A stretch of DNA of 64,000 nucleotides from positions 1 to 64,000 of the forward strand of contig NZ_JABKKE010000011.1 in the NCBI RefSeq assembly GCF_013166575.1, written 5' to 3'. The position numbers and the translations under genes were made by a program. The DNA comes from Xylanibacter rodentium. GTDB taxonomy: Bacteria > Bacteroidota > Bacteroidia > Bacteroidales > Bacteroidaceae. Positions 1 to 8,846 of this stretch are shown here, piece after piece (within the stretch, counting starts at the first letter, position 1; each line of letters opens with the position of its first letter). The notes beneath the pieces are model-generated. The model was not told the origin of the DNA, searched no databases, and saw only the letters and a list, made by a program, of their open reading frames with translations.

Positions 1-37
1 AATTACTCAATTGCAACAATGTCATATTCTGTATTTT

Positions 38-384
38 AATAAGTTGGTCAACAGAATCAAACTACATAATCACTCGGATATAGGATGGAGGCGCCTTGAA
101 AAGGCAACGAGCACATAGCCCGGGGCAGAGCGAAGCGGCACCCCGGGAATCAAACATCGACACTCCGCGCCCTGCAAGGGCAAAAGCATAAAAAACATAC
201 AATACATGAACTGTAAATACCTGATAATTAATGCTTTTGCCCTTTCAGGGCGAATGGGATAATTGAACATGATACCCGGGGTGTCGCTACGCTCTGCCCC
301 GGGCTATGTGCTCGCTGCCCCTGCAGGGCGCGTACATTCAAATACATGGATGCGTACATTCTAAAGAATACGTGTCTATGAATT
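38..384. repeat. Palindromic dispersed element, copy 1
   Basis: The left end reads AATAAGTTGGTCAACAGAAT and is followed by two large arms that fold back on each other. Each arm has a GC-rich block (CCCGGGGCAGAGCG and its complement) and a block with GCCCTTTCAGGGC/CAAGGGCAAAAGC. The same layout recurs at 60443-60841. The right terminal repeat seen in the other copy is missing here, so this copy looks truncated near position 330-384. There is no reading frame typical of a gene in it. It lies upstream of the Lrp-type regulator gene and may be a non-autonomous transposable element; that reading is inference. Confidence 0.75.
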
Positions 385-520
385 ATTCATGTTAAAAACT
401 GACTTATTGTGTGCTTTTCACATTTTTTCGATAACAAAACGATGTTTGAATCAATAAAAATGTGTAATTTTGCTACTCGTATCATTACATAATGACAAAT
501 AAAGGCAAAAAACAACAGTG
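385..520 (+). promoter_or_regulatory. Leader and possible promoter of the Lrp-type gene
   Basis: A TAATTTTGC match to the Bacteroidota -7 box (TAnnTTTG) lies about 50 bases before the start codon. A TTTG lies 16 bases upstream of it, shorter than the usual 19-21, so the -33 assignment is weak. Confidence 0.4.
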
Positions 521-994
521 ATGGAAAAAATAGATAATCTTGACAAGAAAATATTGAATATCCTGTCAAAAAACGCCCGCATCCCGTTTAAGGATGTGGC
601 AGCGGAATGCGGTGTGTCGCGTGCAGCCATACATCAGCGTGTGCAGCATCTGATAGACGGCAATGTGATAATGGGCAGCGGATTTGATGTAAACCCCAAG
701 AGTCTCGGATATTCCACATGTACGTATGTCGGCATCACGCTCGAACGTGGAAGCATGTACAAGGAAGTGGTGGAACGGCTGCGCCACATCCCCGAGATAG
801 TGGAGTGTCACTTCACTACCGGGCCGTATACAATGCTCGTAAAACTGTATGCCCGCGACAATGAGCAGCTTATGAACCTGCTCAACGGCCAGCTTCAGGA
901 TATACCGGGAGTTGTGGCTACGGAGACGCTCATATCGCTCGAGCAGAGCATAAAGCGCGAGATACCTGTGAAAACAGACGAAGAGGCCGAGTGA
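521..994 (+). CDS. Lrp/AsnC-family transcriptional regulator
   Basis: This is a DNA-binding feast/famine regulator of 157 residues, the usual family length. The N-terminal part (about residues 4-60) is the AsnC-type winged helix-turn-helix (LDKKILNILSKNARIPFKDVA, then CGVSRAAIHQRV). The C-terminal part (about 65-145) is the RAM ligand-binding/oligomerisation domain, with GPYTMLVKLYARD. I chose the ATG at 521 over the GTG at 518 because ATG is the stronger start and removes only one residue. It is followed 38 bases later by the amidotransferase-dipeptidase gene, so it may control amino-acid or peptide use by that unit. The effector cannot be told from sequence. Confidence 0.9.
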   Translation: MEKIDNLDKKILNILSKNARIPFKDVAAECGVSRAAIHQRVQHLIDGNVIMGSGFDVNPKSLGYSTCTYVGITLERGSMYKEVVERLRHIPEIVECHFTTGPYTMLVKLYARDNEQLMNLLNGQLQDIPGVVATETLISLEQSIKREIPVKTDEEAE

Positions 995-1032
995 CAGGGG
1001 CATATGTTTTTTCTATTTAAGCAAATCCGTGT

Positions 1033-2784
1033 ATGGACCGTTTTGACTGGCAGTCGCGTCTGAAAGAGGTCTATTCGGTTTTTCCTGAAGCCGAGAACCG
1101 TCCTGTGATAGGCATCACGGGAAATTATGGTGAAGAGACGTGCAAGTTGGGCGACCGTTATTACAAGTCGGTGATAGCCGCCGGCGGTGTGCCGGTGATA
1201 ATACCGCCTGCATCCGATACAGATGTCATCATCGCCACCCTCGACCGCATCGACGGACTTCTGCTCAGCGGAGGCGGCGACTACAATCCTCTGTATTGCG
1301 GCGAGGAGCCGTCGCCGCGTTTGGGCGGCATCAACGGTGAACGTGATCTCCCCGAACTTCTTGTCACGCGTCTGGCTTATAACCGGCAGATACCGATGTT
1401 GGGCATTTGCCGTGGCATACAGACTCTGGCTATGGCGCTGGGAGGAAAGGTGGCGCAGGACATAGGCGATACGGCTGTCAAGCATTCGCAGTCGGCCGAC
1501 CGTAGCGAGCCTACGCATACGGTGAACATCTCCGTGGATTCTGTATTGTATACATTATATAATAAAGAGCGCCTTGCAGTCAACTCATTCCATCATCAGG
1601 CTGTCAGCGAGCCGGGCGAGCTGTTCCGTGTGACGGCCGTGGCGGACGACGGGACGGTGGAGGCAATGGAGAGCCGCGAGTTCAAGGCTGTGATGGGCGT
1701 GCAGTGGCATCCGGAGTGCATGGACGAGGGAGCGCCGCTGTTCGGATGGCTCGTGAGGCAGGCGGCCGGTTTCCGCGATGCCAAGGACCTGCACGGCCGT
1801 GTGCTTACGCTCGACACACATTGCGACACGCCGATGTTCTTTTCGCGCGGTGTCCGATTTGAACACCGCGACCCGCAGATACTTGTAGACTTGCATAAGA
1901 TGGACGAAGGCCGTCAGGATGCCACCATCATGGTGGCTTATCTGCCGCAGACGAAACCCGGTGAGGCTTTTTCGTCGAAGGTGGATTTCAGTGTAAGCGG
2001 CCCGAGAGAATATGCCGACCTCATATTCGACAGGATAGAGGCCATTGCAGAGGCGAACAAGGCCTGTCTTGCCGTTGCCCGCTGTCCGTCCGACCTGTAC
2101 AGGAACAAGCTGCACGGGCGCAAGTCGATAATGCTCGGCATAGAGAACGGGCTGGCCTTGGAGGGCAATACGGACAATGTGAGACATTTTGCACAGCGTG
2201 GTGTGGTGTATGTCACTCTGTGTCACAATGGCGACAATGACATCTGCGACAGTGCGAAGGGCTGCGCCACGCACGGCGGTGTGAGCGGTTTCGGCGAGCG
2301 GGTCATACGTGAGATGAACCGCCACGGCATTATGGTTGACCTGAGCCATGCTTCGGAGAAGAGTTTCTACGATGCCATCGGCATAAGTTCTGTGCCCATA
2401 GTGTGCAGCCATAGCAGCGCGAGGGCGTTGTGTGACCATCCGCGCAATCTCACCGACGACCAGATGAGGGCGTTGGCCCGTAGCGGCGGAGTGGTCCAGA
2501 TAACGCTATATCACGGTTTTCTGCGCACGGAAGGTGAGGCTACCGTAATGGATTTCATTGCCCATCTGGAGCATGCCGTCAGCGTGGCGGGCATCGACCA
2601 TGTAGGCATCGGCACCGATTTCGACGGTGACGGCGGAGTGCGTGGATTGGGATGTTCGTCGGAGCTTGTCAGTTTCACACGCATGATGCTGGCCCGCAGA
2701 TACAGTGAGTGTGATATGGAAAAGATATGGGGAGGCAACTTCCTGCGTGTGATGGGCATGGTGCAGGACTACGGAGCGCGATAG
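1033..2784 (+). CDS. Fused class I glutamine amidotransferase-like peptidase (C26) and M19 membrane dipeptidase
   Basis: This 583-residue protein joins two hydrolases. Residues about 22-248 match the PuuD-like gamma-glutamyl hydrolase fold, with nucleophile Cys126 (MLGICRGIQ) and His226/Glu228 (QWHPE). Residues about 255-583 match renal-dipeptidase-type M19 enzymes, with the metal motif DTHCDT (His263, Asp265), GIENG, HSSARAL and GTDFDGDGG. Known families suggest that the first half cleaves gamma-glutamyl bonds and the second cleaves dipeptides, so one chain might process gamma-glutamyl peptides in two steps; this is inference. No signal peptide is seen, so a cytoplasmic location is likely. 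It sits between an Lrp-type regulator and a glutaminyl-cyclase-like gene on the same strand. Confidence 0.88.
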   Translation: MDRFDWQSRLKEVYSVFPEAENRPVIGITGNYGEETCKLGDRYYKSVIAAGGVPVIIPPASDTDVIIATLDRIDGLLLSGGGDYNPLYCGEEPSPRLGGINGERDLPELLVTRLAYNRQIPMLGICRGIQTLAMALGGKVAQDIGDTAVKHSQSADRSEPTHTVNISVDSVLYTLYNKERLAVNSFHHQAVSEPGELFRVTAVADDGTVEAMESREFKAVMGVQWHPECMDEGAPLFGWLVRQAAGFRDAKDLHGRVLTLDTHCDTPMFFSRGVRFEHRDPQILVDLHKMDEGRQDATIMVAYLPQTKPGEAFSSKVDFSVSGPREYADLIFDRIEAIAEANKACLAVARCPSDLYRNKLHGRKSIMLGIENGLALEGNTDNVRHFAQRGVVYVTLCHNGDNDICDSAKGCATHGGVSGFGERVIREMNRHGIMVDLSHASEKSFYDAIGISSVPIVCSHSSARALCDHPRNLTDDQMRALARSGGVVQITLYHGFLRTEGEATVMDFIAHLEHAVSVAGIDHVGIGTDFDGDGGVRGLGCSSELVSFTRMMLARRYSECDMEKIWGGNFLRVMGMVQDYGAR

Positions 2785-2824
2785 ACAGTCCGTTGAAAAC
2801 AACCTGAAAAAGAAACAAGGACAT

Positions 2825-3820
2825 ATGAGAAGACTTTTATATATATTTGTTGTTATGACAGCCGTTTGTGCCTGCGGAGGCCGCAAGGGTGCGGTGTCTC
2901 AGGGCGCGGACGATGCCCGGCGACCGGTAGGTCCGGTGTTTTCGGCCGACAGCGCGTATGCTTTCTGTGAGGCGCAGTGTGCGTTCGGGCCGCGTACGAT
3001 GAACAGCGAGGCCCATGAACAGTGCGGCGAATGGATAGCGTCGAAGTTCCGAAGCTATGGCATGGAAGTGATAATGCAGAAGGCCGTGCTCAACGGTTTT
3101 GACGGAACGCGGCTGAACAGCACCAATATCATAGCCAGCTATAAGCCTGAACAGACAACACGCATTCTGCTGTGTGCCCATTGGGACAGTCGTCCGTGGG
3201 CTGACAACGACCCCGATTCGGCCAACTGGCGCAAGCCTGTGATGGCGGCCAACGACGGGGCGAGCGGTGTGGCGGTGATGCTTGAGACGGCTCGTCTTAT
3301 AAGCGCGGCCGACAGTCTGGCCTTGGGCGTGGACTTCGTGTGCTTCGATGCCGAAGACTGGGGCGTGCCGCAGTGGAGTGACCGCACCGACGACAACGGG
3401 GATTCGTGGGCGCTCGGAGCACAGTATTGGGCCGGCAATCCGCATCGCGATGGATATGAAGCCCGCTTCGGCATATTGCTCGACATGGTTGGAGGGCAGG
3501 AGGCCCGGTTTCACAAAGAGCTTGTTTCAAAGCATTTTGCACCGGCTATAGTCGACAAGGTCTGGTCGGCGGCTTCAGTGGCTGGCTTCGGCAGCTACTT
3601 CCCGACATCGGACGGTGGTATGGTCAACGACGACCATGTGCCCGTCAATCGTATTGCACGTATTCCTACGATAGACATCATACCGTATTATCCCGATTGT
3701 GAGGCGAGCAGCTTCGGTCCAACATGGCATACTGTCGACGACGATATGGCACATATCGACAAGGCCACGCTGAAGGCTGTGGGCCAGACGGTGGTTCAGG
3801 TGCTTTTCAGTGAGCGATGA
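2825..3820 (+). CDS. M28-family glutaminyl-peptide cyclotransferase-like lipoprotein
   Basis: This 331-residue protein starts with a lipoprotein signal (hydrophobic stretch then VCAC, lipid-modified Cys about 17). The body is an M28 zinc aminopeptidase fold of the glutaminyl cyclase type: CAHWDSRPWAD supplies a His and Asp, FDAEDWG supplies the acid, and VNDDHVPV a His. Family members cyclise N-terminal Gln to pyroglutamate, or act as aminopeptidases; the sequence does not decide between them. Expected location is the periplasm, anchored to a membrane. Its last four bases overlap the start of priA (ATGA), so the two are co-transcribed. Confidence 0.85.
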   Translation: MRRLLYIFVVMTAVCACGGRKGAVSQGADDARRPVGPVFSADSAYAFCEAQCAFGPRTMNSEAHEQCGEWIASKFRSYGMEVIMQKAVLNGFDGTRLNSTNIIASYKPEQTTRILLCAHWDSRPWADNDPDSANWRKPVMAANDGASGVAVMLETARLISAADSLALGVDFVCFDAEDWGVPQWSDRTDDNGDSWALGAQYWAGNPHRDGYEARFGILLDMVGGQEARFHKELVSKHFAPAIVDKVWSAASVAGFGSYFPTSDGGMVNDDHVPVNRIARIPTIDIIPYYPDCEASSFGPTWHTVDDDMAHIDKATLKAVGQTVVQVLFSER

Positions 3821-6108
3821 AATATGCCGACGTCATACTCCCATTGCCTCTCGACGGGTTGTTCACCTATTCCGTACCGGTGCAGATGGAGGTGTCGGTA
3901 CGTTTCGGTGTGCGTGTGCTCGTGCCTTTCGGCCGCAGCAAGTCGTATGTAGGAGTGGTGGCGCGGGTGCACGATTGTGAGCCGCAGGGTTACAAGGTGA
4001 AGCCTGTCACCCGCATGATGGATGCCGGACCGGTGGTCACGGCATGCCAGTACGAATTGTGGCAGTGGATAGCCGATTATTATATGTCGCCGATAGGTGA
4101 GGTGTATAAGGCCGCACTTCCTTCGGGACTGAAGGCCGAAGACGGCTATCGTCCTAAAACAGAACTTTATATAAGGCTTACACCGCAGTTCGGCAATGCC
4201 CGGGCATTGCATCTGGCGCTGGGCATGCTTGGCCGTGCCGACAGGCAGTTGAAGGCCCTTACGGAATATCTTGCACTGTCGAATTGGGACAGGGCGGCCG
4301 ACATGGCCGATAACGGCGGTGTTTCCCATCCCGTTCCGATAAAGGAAATCACCCGCGAAGAGCTGATGAATTCGTCTCATGCGTCGCTTTCTACAATCAA
4401 TGCGCTTGTGAAGCGGGGCATATTGGAGACTTATTCACGCGAGGTGGGGCGTCTGAACAACGATGTCGAGCCCCATCCGGATAACATAAAGCGTCTTAGC
4501 GAGGCGCAGCAAGAGGCATACAATGCCGTGCTGTTCTCTTTCCTGAAAAAGGATGTTACGCTGCTTCACGGTGTGACGTCGAGCGGAAAGACAGAGATTT
4601 ACATACACCTCATACAGCGCGAGCTCGATGCCGGCAGGCAAGTGCTGTATCTTTTGCCCGAGATTGCGCTCACTGTGCAGATGATGGATCGCCTGCGCAG
4701 GGTGTTCGGCAACCGCCTGGGTATATACCATTCAAAATATTCCGATGCCGAACGCGTGGAGATATGGCGGAAGCAACTTTCAGATTGTCCTTACGACATT
4801 ATCCTCGGTGCCCGTTCGGCCGTGCTGTTGCCGTTCGGCCGTCTCGGTCTCGTCATAGTGGACGAAGAGCACGAGACGAGCTACAAGCAACAGGACCCCG
4901 CACCACGCTATCAAGCCCGTTCGGCAGCGATAATGCTGGCCCGGATGTCGGGGGCGAAGACACTGTTGGGCACGGCGACACCGTCCATGGAGACTTATCA
5001 CAATGCCCGTACCGGAAAATACGGACTTGTGGAACTGAACAAACGTTACAAGGGAGTGGAGCTGCCCGAGGTTTGCGTTGTGGACATCAAGGAGCTGCAA
5101 CACCGCAAGATGATGCACGGTCCGTTCTCGCCATTGCTCCTTGCCCGTGTCCGTGAGGCCATAGACAGCGGTGAGCAGGCTATATTGTTTCAGAACCGCC
5201 GCGGTTTTGCTCCGATGATAGAGTGCAAGCAGTGCGGATGGGTGCCGCGGTGCCGGAACTGTGATGTCAGTCTGACGCTTCACCGCAACATGAACCAGCT
5301 CACGTGTCACTATTGCGGATATACTTACCGTGTGCCGACGGAATGTCCGGCCTGCGGCGGAAAGGAATTGCGCACACGCGGCTATGGCACGGAGAAGATA
5401 GAAGAGACCGTGCGCGACATCTTTCCCGAGGCATCTGTGGCAAGAATGGATCTTGACACCACACGCACGCGCAATGCCTATGAACGTATCATAGGCGATT
5501 TTGCCGGCGGACGTACAGACATACTCATAGGTACGCAGATGATAAGCAAAGGACTCGACTTTGACCGTGTGAGTGTGGTGGGTATACTTGATGCCGACTC
5601 TATGATGAGTTATCCCGATTTCCGTGCATATGAGCAGGCATACATGATGATGTCGCAGGTCAGCGGCCGTGCCGGACGTCGCGGCAAGCGCGGTCTCGTA
5701 GTGTTGCAGACCAGAAACCCCCAATTGTCCGTTATACGCCAGGTGGTGGACAACGATTATTCCGGTTTATATACTGATCTTGCGGTTGAGCGGCAGGCTT
5801 TCAATTATCCGCCGTTTACACATCTTATATATGTCTATCTGAAACATACTGATGATGGCATCGTAGACAGTGCCGCCATAGAGCTTGGCAGCCGTCTGCG
5901 GCAATGGTTCGGCATGCGTGTGCTCGGACCTGACAAACCTGCCGTGGCAAAGGTGAAGACTCTTAATATAAGGAAAATCGTTATCAAACTGGAGAACGGC
6001 ATAGACATGAAACGTGTACGGGAGTATCTGCGCATGGCTCAAAGCGGAATGATGGAAGACAAGCGCTATGCAGCTCTTCAGGTGTATTACGATGTAGATC
6101 CCGTGTGA
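3817..6108 (+). CDS. priA: Primosomal protein N' (replication restart helicase PriA)
   Basis: PriA reloads the replisome at stalled forks by binding branched DNA and unwinding it 3'-5'. The 763-residue protein has the N-terminal 3'BD-type start (YADVILPLPLDGLFTYSVP), Walker A (GVTSSGKTE), the DEEH box (VDEEHETSYKQ), and paired zinc-binding cysteine clusters (CKQCGW, CRNCD, CHYCG, CPACGG), followed by the helicase C lobe with SGRAGRRGKRG. All key motifs are intact. It overlaps the preceding lipoprotein gene by four bases. Confidence 0.97.
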   Translation: MKYADVILPLPLDGLFTYSVPVQMEVSVRFGVRVLVPFGRSKSYVGVVARVHDCEPQGYKVKPVTRMMDAGPVVTACQYELWQWIADYYMSPIGEVYKAALPSGLKAEDGYRPKTELYIRLTPQFGNARALHLALGMLGRADRQLKALTEYLALSNWDRAADMADNGGVSHPVPIKEITREELMNSSHASLSTINALVKRGILETYSREVGRLNNDVEPHPDNIKRLSEAQQEAYNAVLFSFLKKDVTLLHGVTSSGKTEIYIHLIQRELDAGRQVLYLLPEIALTVQMMDRLRRVFGNRLGIYHSKYSDAERVEIWRKQLSDCPYDIILGARSAVLLPFGRLGLVIVDEEHETSYKQQDPAPRYQARSAAIMLARMSGAKTLLGTATPSMETYHNARTGKYGLVELNKRYKGVELPEVCVVDIKELQHRKMMHGPFSPLLLARVREAIDSGEQAILFQNRRGFAPMIECKQCGWVPRCRNCDVSLTLHRNMNQLTCHYCGYTYRVPTECPACGGKELRTRGYGTEKIEETVRDIFPEASVARMDLDTTRTRNAYERIIGDFAGGRTDILIGTQMISKGLDFDRVSVVGILDADSMMSYPDFRAYEQAYMMMSQVSGRAGRRGKRGLVVLQTRNPQLSVIRQVVDNDYSGLYTDLAVERQAFNYPPFTHLIYVYLKHTDDGIVDSAAIELGSRLRQWFGMRVLGPDKPAVAKVKTLNIRKIVIKLENGIDMKRVREYLRMAQSGMMEDKRYAALQVYYDVDPV

Positions 6109-6126
6109 TGCCGTTTATAGAATAGA

Positions 6127-6203
6127 GTAGGGATATAACCTTGTCTGATCATTGGCTGCCTATATGTGTTGGTGGCAGACCCCAAACAAGATTATGTCCC
6201 TAT
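6127..6203. repeat. Inverted repeat between convergent genes (family F, copy 1)
   Basis: Arms GTAGGGATATAACCTTGT and its near-complement ACAAGATTATGTCCCTAT enclose a smaller stem (CTGCC/GGCAG). Most differences between the arms would still pair as G-U in RNA. It lies between the ends of priA and the FadL-type gene and probably works as a terminator for both. The outer arm closely resembles the copy at 58864-58950. Confidence 0.65.
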
Positions 6204-6277
6204 TGTTGTATGTATAGGCTGCAACTGAATGCGTTAGGCTGCAGCAGAATACCAATCCGTTTTTTTGTACAGCCTGT

Positions 6278-7852
6278 TTAAAGGGTGATGTCCAGTCCGA
6301 GACCGATTACGCGGTTGGTGCGTGTGAAACTGTTGGTCACGTTCTGTTCCACCTTGTCGTATTCGTCGTAGAGTGTCTGGAAGTAAGCTGCATTGATTTT
6401 CATGTTGTCGGCCACTTTCACACCTATGCCGAGACCGAACGACCATGAGCTGACGTTGAAGCTGATGTCGTTCATTCCCGCATCCTTCAGGTCGTAGGCC
6501 GTGCGCTGTGCTCCCGCACTTATCTGCACTCTGTTGCAGATGTCATATTCGGCACCGAACAGATATTCGTTGCTGTCGCCGAGCATGTCCTTGGTATACT
6601 GCTTTGTGTCTGTGTCGAAGTAGTGGTGCCATCCGCCCATCACGCGCAGGCTAGGCAGGATTTCGTACTGTGCACCTACGGTGAGCAATGCCGGAGAGTC
6701 TTCGGCCACCTTGTTGCCGTCGGCATATTTGTCGAGCAGGGCTATGTTTTTGGCACTTGCGCTGTTTGCCGATTTGTTCTTGAGACGCATCCGTGTCTTG
6801 AACTCATATTTGGCAGCGAGGTTCAGTTTGCCTGCTTTGTAGTCAACACCGATGATGGGAGCTATGCCCCAACCTGTCTGGTCGCAGTTCAGTTCTATGT
6901 CTTGAGTGCCTTTGGCGAGCTGTGCCGCTCCTGCCGCTCCTGTCTCAAGTCCTTTGGCCGCGGCCTGCGCCTGAGCTGCCTTGGCTGCGTATAGAGCTGC
7001 GTTTCCGGCATCTCCGGCTGCGGCATAAGCATCGCTGGCAGCCTGTGCCTGTGATGCGGCTGCCGCGGCTGCTCCGCTGTATTGTGAAAGAGCCTGCTGT
7101 ATTTGTCCGAAGTATTCCGGAGCGGCCACCATGCCCTGCTGTGCACTCTCCACCCGTATGTTCTTCACATATCCGTAGTAGTTGGCCGAGCCGTACAGCA
7201 TCCGCACACCTCCATATACACTGAGATTCTCGGTGATCTTGCGGGCGGCTCCGAGTGTAAACCCGTAGTAATACTGTCGGCCGCGCATATATGCGTCGGA
7301 GGCATAGCCGTTGTTAATCTTTTCCGTGGCAAGGGCTGAACCGGGAACGACCATACCTGTAACGGGGAATGCTGCATTGAGATTCTGTGCCATGACCGGT
7401 ATTCCCGCTACAACTTGCTCGAACGAACCGAGACCGTTGTCAAACTCACACTTGCCACCGCCGCCAACTATGGCGAATCCGAATTGCAGGCTCCATTTCC
7501 CTTTGTTCCATGCAGCTTGCAAAGAAGGTACTATGGGAGCGTCGGCATTGCCTTCAAACTCGTGTATTGTCTGTCCGGGATTGCTCATGTTGTAGACAAA
7601 CAGGGGGAAACCTGTCTTCACGGTACGTGTCTGGTGGGCATTTTGAAGGTTTAACGACAGATGTATGCCTTCGCCGAGAAAAATCACGCCGGCCGGGTTG
7701 CTGTATACACCGTCAATGCCGATGGCGCCGTCGCGTGCCGGATTGCGCAGGAAAGCTATGTTTTGGTTGGTATTTGTCAGCAGACCGCCTGCCGAGACCG
7801 TCTCAGCTGCCGCCATCATGATGGCAAGACAGGTAAGTTTAATTTTGTTCAT
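6278..7852 (-). CDS. OmpP1/FadL/TodX-family outer-membrane transporter
   Basis: The 524-residue protein has a signal peptide (to about residue 21, VSAGG) and the FadL-type N-terminal hatch segment (GGLLTNTNQNIAFLRNPARD... YSNPAG). The rest is aromatic-rich beta-barrel sequence ending in LGLDITL, as expected for outer-membrane insertion. Family members carry hydrophobic compounds such as long-chain fatty acids across the outer membrane; the substrate here is unknown. Residues about 255-316 form an alanine-rich, probably helical insertion (YSGAAAAAASQAQAASDAYA) not expected in a barrel strand, likely an extracellular or periplasmic loop. It is transcribed alone. Confidence 0.88.
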   Translation of the reverse strand: MNKIKLTCLAIMMAAAETVSAGGLLTNTNQNIAFLRNPARDGAIGIDGVYSNPAGVIFLGEGIHLSLNLQNAHQTRTVKTGFPLFVYNMSNPGQTIHEFEGNADAPIVPSLQAAWNKGKWSLQFGFAIVGGGGKCEFDNGLGSFEQVVAGIPVMAQNLNAAFPVTGMVVPGSALATEKINNGYASDAYMRGRQYYYGFTLGAARKITENLSVYGGVRMLYGSANYYGYVKNIRVESAQQGMVAAPEYFGQIQQALSQYSGAAAAAASQAQAASDAYAAAGDAGNAALYAAKAAQAQAAAKGLETGAAGAAQLAKGTQDIELNCDQTGWGIAPIIGVDYKAGKLNLAAKYEFKTRMRLKNKSANSASAKNIALLDKYADGNKVAEDSPALLTVGAQYEILPSLRVMGGWHHYFDTDTKQYTKDMLGDSNEYLFGAEYDICNRVQISAGAQRTAYDLKDAGMNDISFNVSSWSFGLGIGVKVADNMKINAAYFQTLYDEYDKVEQNVTNSFTRTNRVIGLGLDITL

Positions 7853-7880
7853 AATTTAAAATACCTTTAATTAATTGGCC

Positions 7881-7889
7881 GCAAAATTA
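7881..7889 (-). promoter_or_regulatory. -7 box of the FadL-type gene
   Basis: On the minus strand the sequence reads TAATTTTGC, a match to the Bacteroidota -7 consensus, about 30 bases upstream of the start codon. Confidence 0.55.
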
Positions 7890-8000
7890 CATTATTTGTT
7901 CTGAAATTCCGAAACAATGGATGTATATTAATATATTTTAATAAATTTCGGATTAAAAGGGTATATCAAAAAATCCGATATCTTGGGCTTTCAGGTACGT

Positions 8001-8066
8001 GATATTGTTTTTGTCCGCTTGTAATTATTGATATTGAATATTCATTTAGCGGACAAAAACAATATT
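8001..8066. repeat. Inverted repeat (family F, copy 2)
   Basis: GATATTGTTTTTGTCCGC pairs with GCGGACAAAAACAATATT over 17 of 18 positions, with an AT-rich loop containing GATATTGAATATTCATTTAG. The loop and the CCGC/GCGG end of the stem match the copies at 22236-22310 and 58864-58950. It sits downstream of the DUF4294 gene and upstream of the FadL-type promoter. Confidence 0.7.
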
Positions 8067-8117
8067 ATTTATCTGCTATGTGTAATTTTTGTATTGTGAT
8101 ACATCTGCCTGAAAAAA

Positions 8118-8822
8118 TCAAATCTGCCCTGCTTCCACCATCAGCACCACGCGTTCGGTCAGCCGGTCGGTGCCATCGGGGTCGTAGTCCTTGCGCAGAC
8201 TTGCTCCGAAAATCGATGAGAAAGCCTGCCAGAATCCTGCGCGGATGGGGCCGAGAAAGGCTTTCAGAATATCGTATGATGACGAGTTGCACTCGCGGTA
8301 GATGAGTTTTATGAGCAGTTTGCCTTGAGAGTAAGTCAGCTTCTTCATCTTCGGCTTGTATTCCTTATATATACTCTGTTCCACCCGTTTCATATGCTCG
8401 TCGCGTGCTTTCTTGTCAGGCAGTGTCTGAAGATACTCGTATGTCTCGAGGATAATGCCGTTCACCTCTTTTGCAATGGGCAGTACTTTTTTCACGTTCT
8501 TTACCAGCCTCATGTATTCGGCAGCCTCCTTTTGGTTGTTGAAACTTATTTCCGGATACACATACACGTTGCTCATTTCCATGTACGGTATGCTGTCGCC
8601 GCCGTCAAGCACCTTGCCTACCTTAACCGTCGGCACGAACGTAGGGTCGTCAAGATTGACCAGACTCTTTTCCTTTCTGTTGTTGTTCTGTGTTTTGCCA
8701 CCATTGCTTTTGTCAGTCTTTATAATGTCTGCACTGTTCTTGTTGCGCACATCATCCTGTGCGCCGGCCGTAGTGACGGTCAGCGTGACAATAATTGTGA
8801 GTATAAGCAATCGTAAGCTCAT
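8118..8822 (-). CDS. DUF4294-family exported protein
   Basis: This 234-residue protein begins with a hydrophobic signal (MSLRLLILTIIVTLTVTTAGA, cleavage after AGA likely). The body is the DUF4294 region common in Bacteroidota, with VYVYPEISFNNQKE, RLVKNVKKVLPIAKE and the conserved end segment around GFWQAFSSIFGASLRKDYDP. No biochemical role is established for the family. I chose the ATG at 8822 because the longer frame depends on a TTG and would put six extra residues before the signal peptide. It follows the aldo/keto reductase by 24 bases and is probably in the same transcript. Confidence 0.85.
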   Translation of the reverse strand: MSLRLLILTIIVTLTVTTAGAQDDVRNKNSADIIKTDKSNGGKTQNNNRKEKSLVNLDDPTFVPTVKVGKVLDGGDSIPYMEMSNVYVYPEISFNNQKEAAEYMRLVKNVKKVLPIAKEVNGIILETYEYLQTLPDKKARDEHMKRVEQSIYKEYKPKMKKLTYSQGKLLIKLIYRECNSSSYDILKAFLGPIRAGFWQAFSSIFGASLRKDYDPDGTDRLTERVVLMVEAGQI

Positions 8823-8846
8823 ATTACCGGCAAAAAACAATGTATA

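Noticed and set aside
518..3820. Biosynthetic gene cluster around the amidotransferase, cyclase and reductase genes
   Set aside because: The genes match general peptide metabolism and no core biosynthetic enzyme is present.
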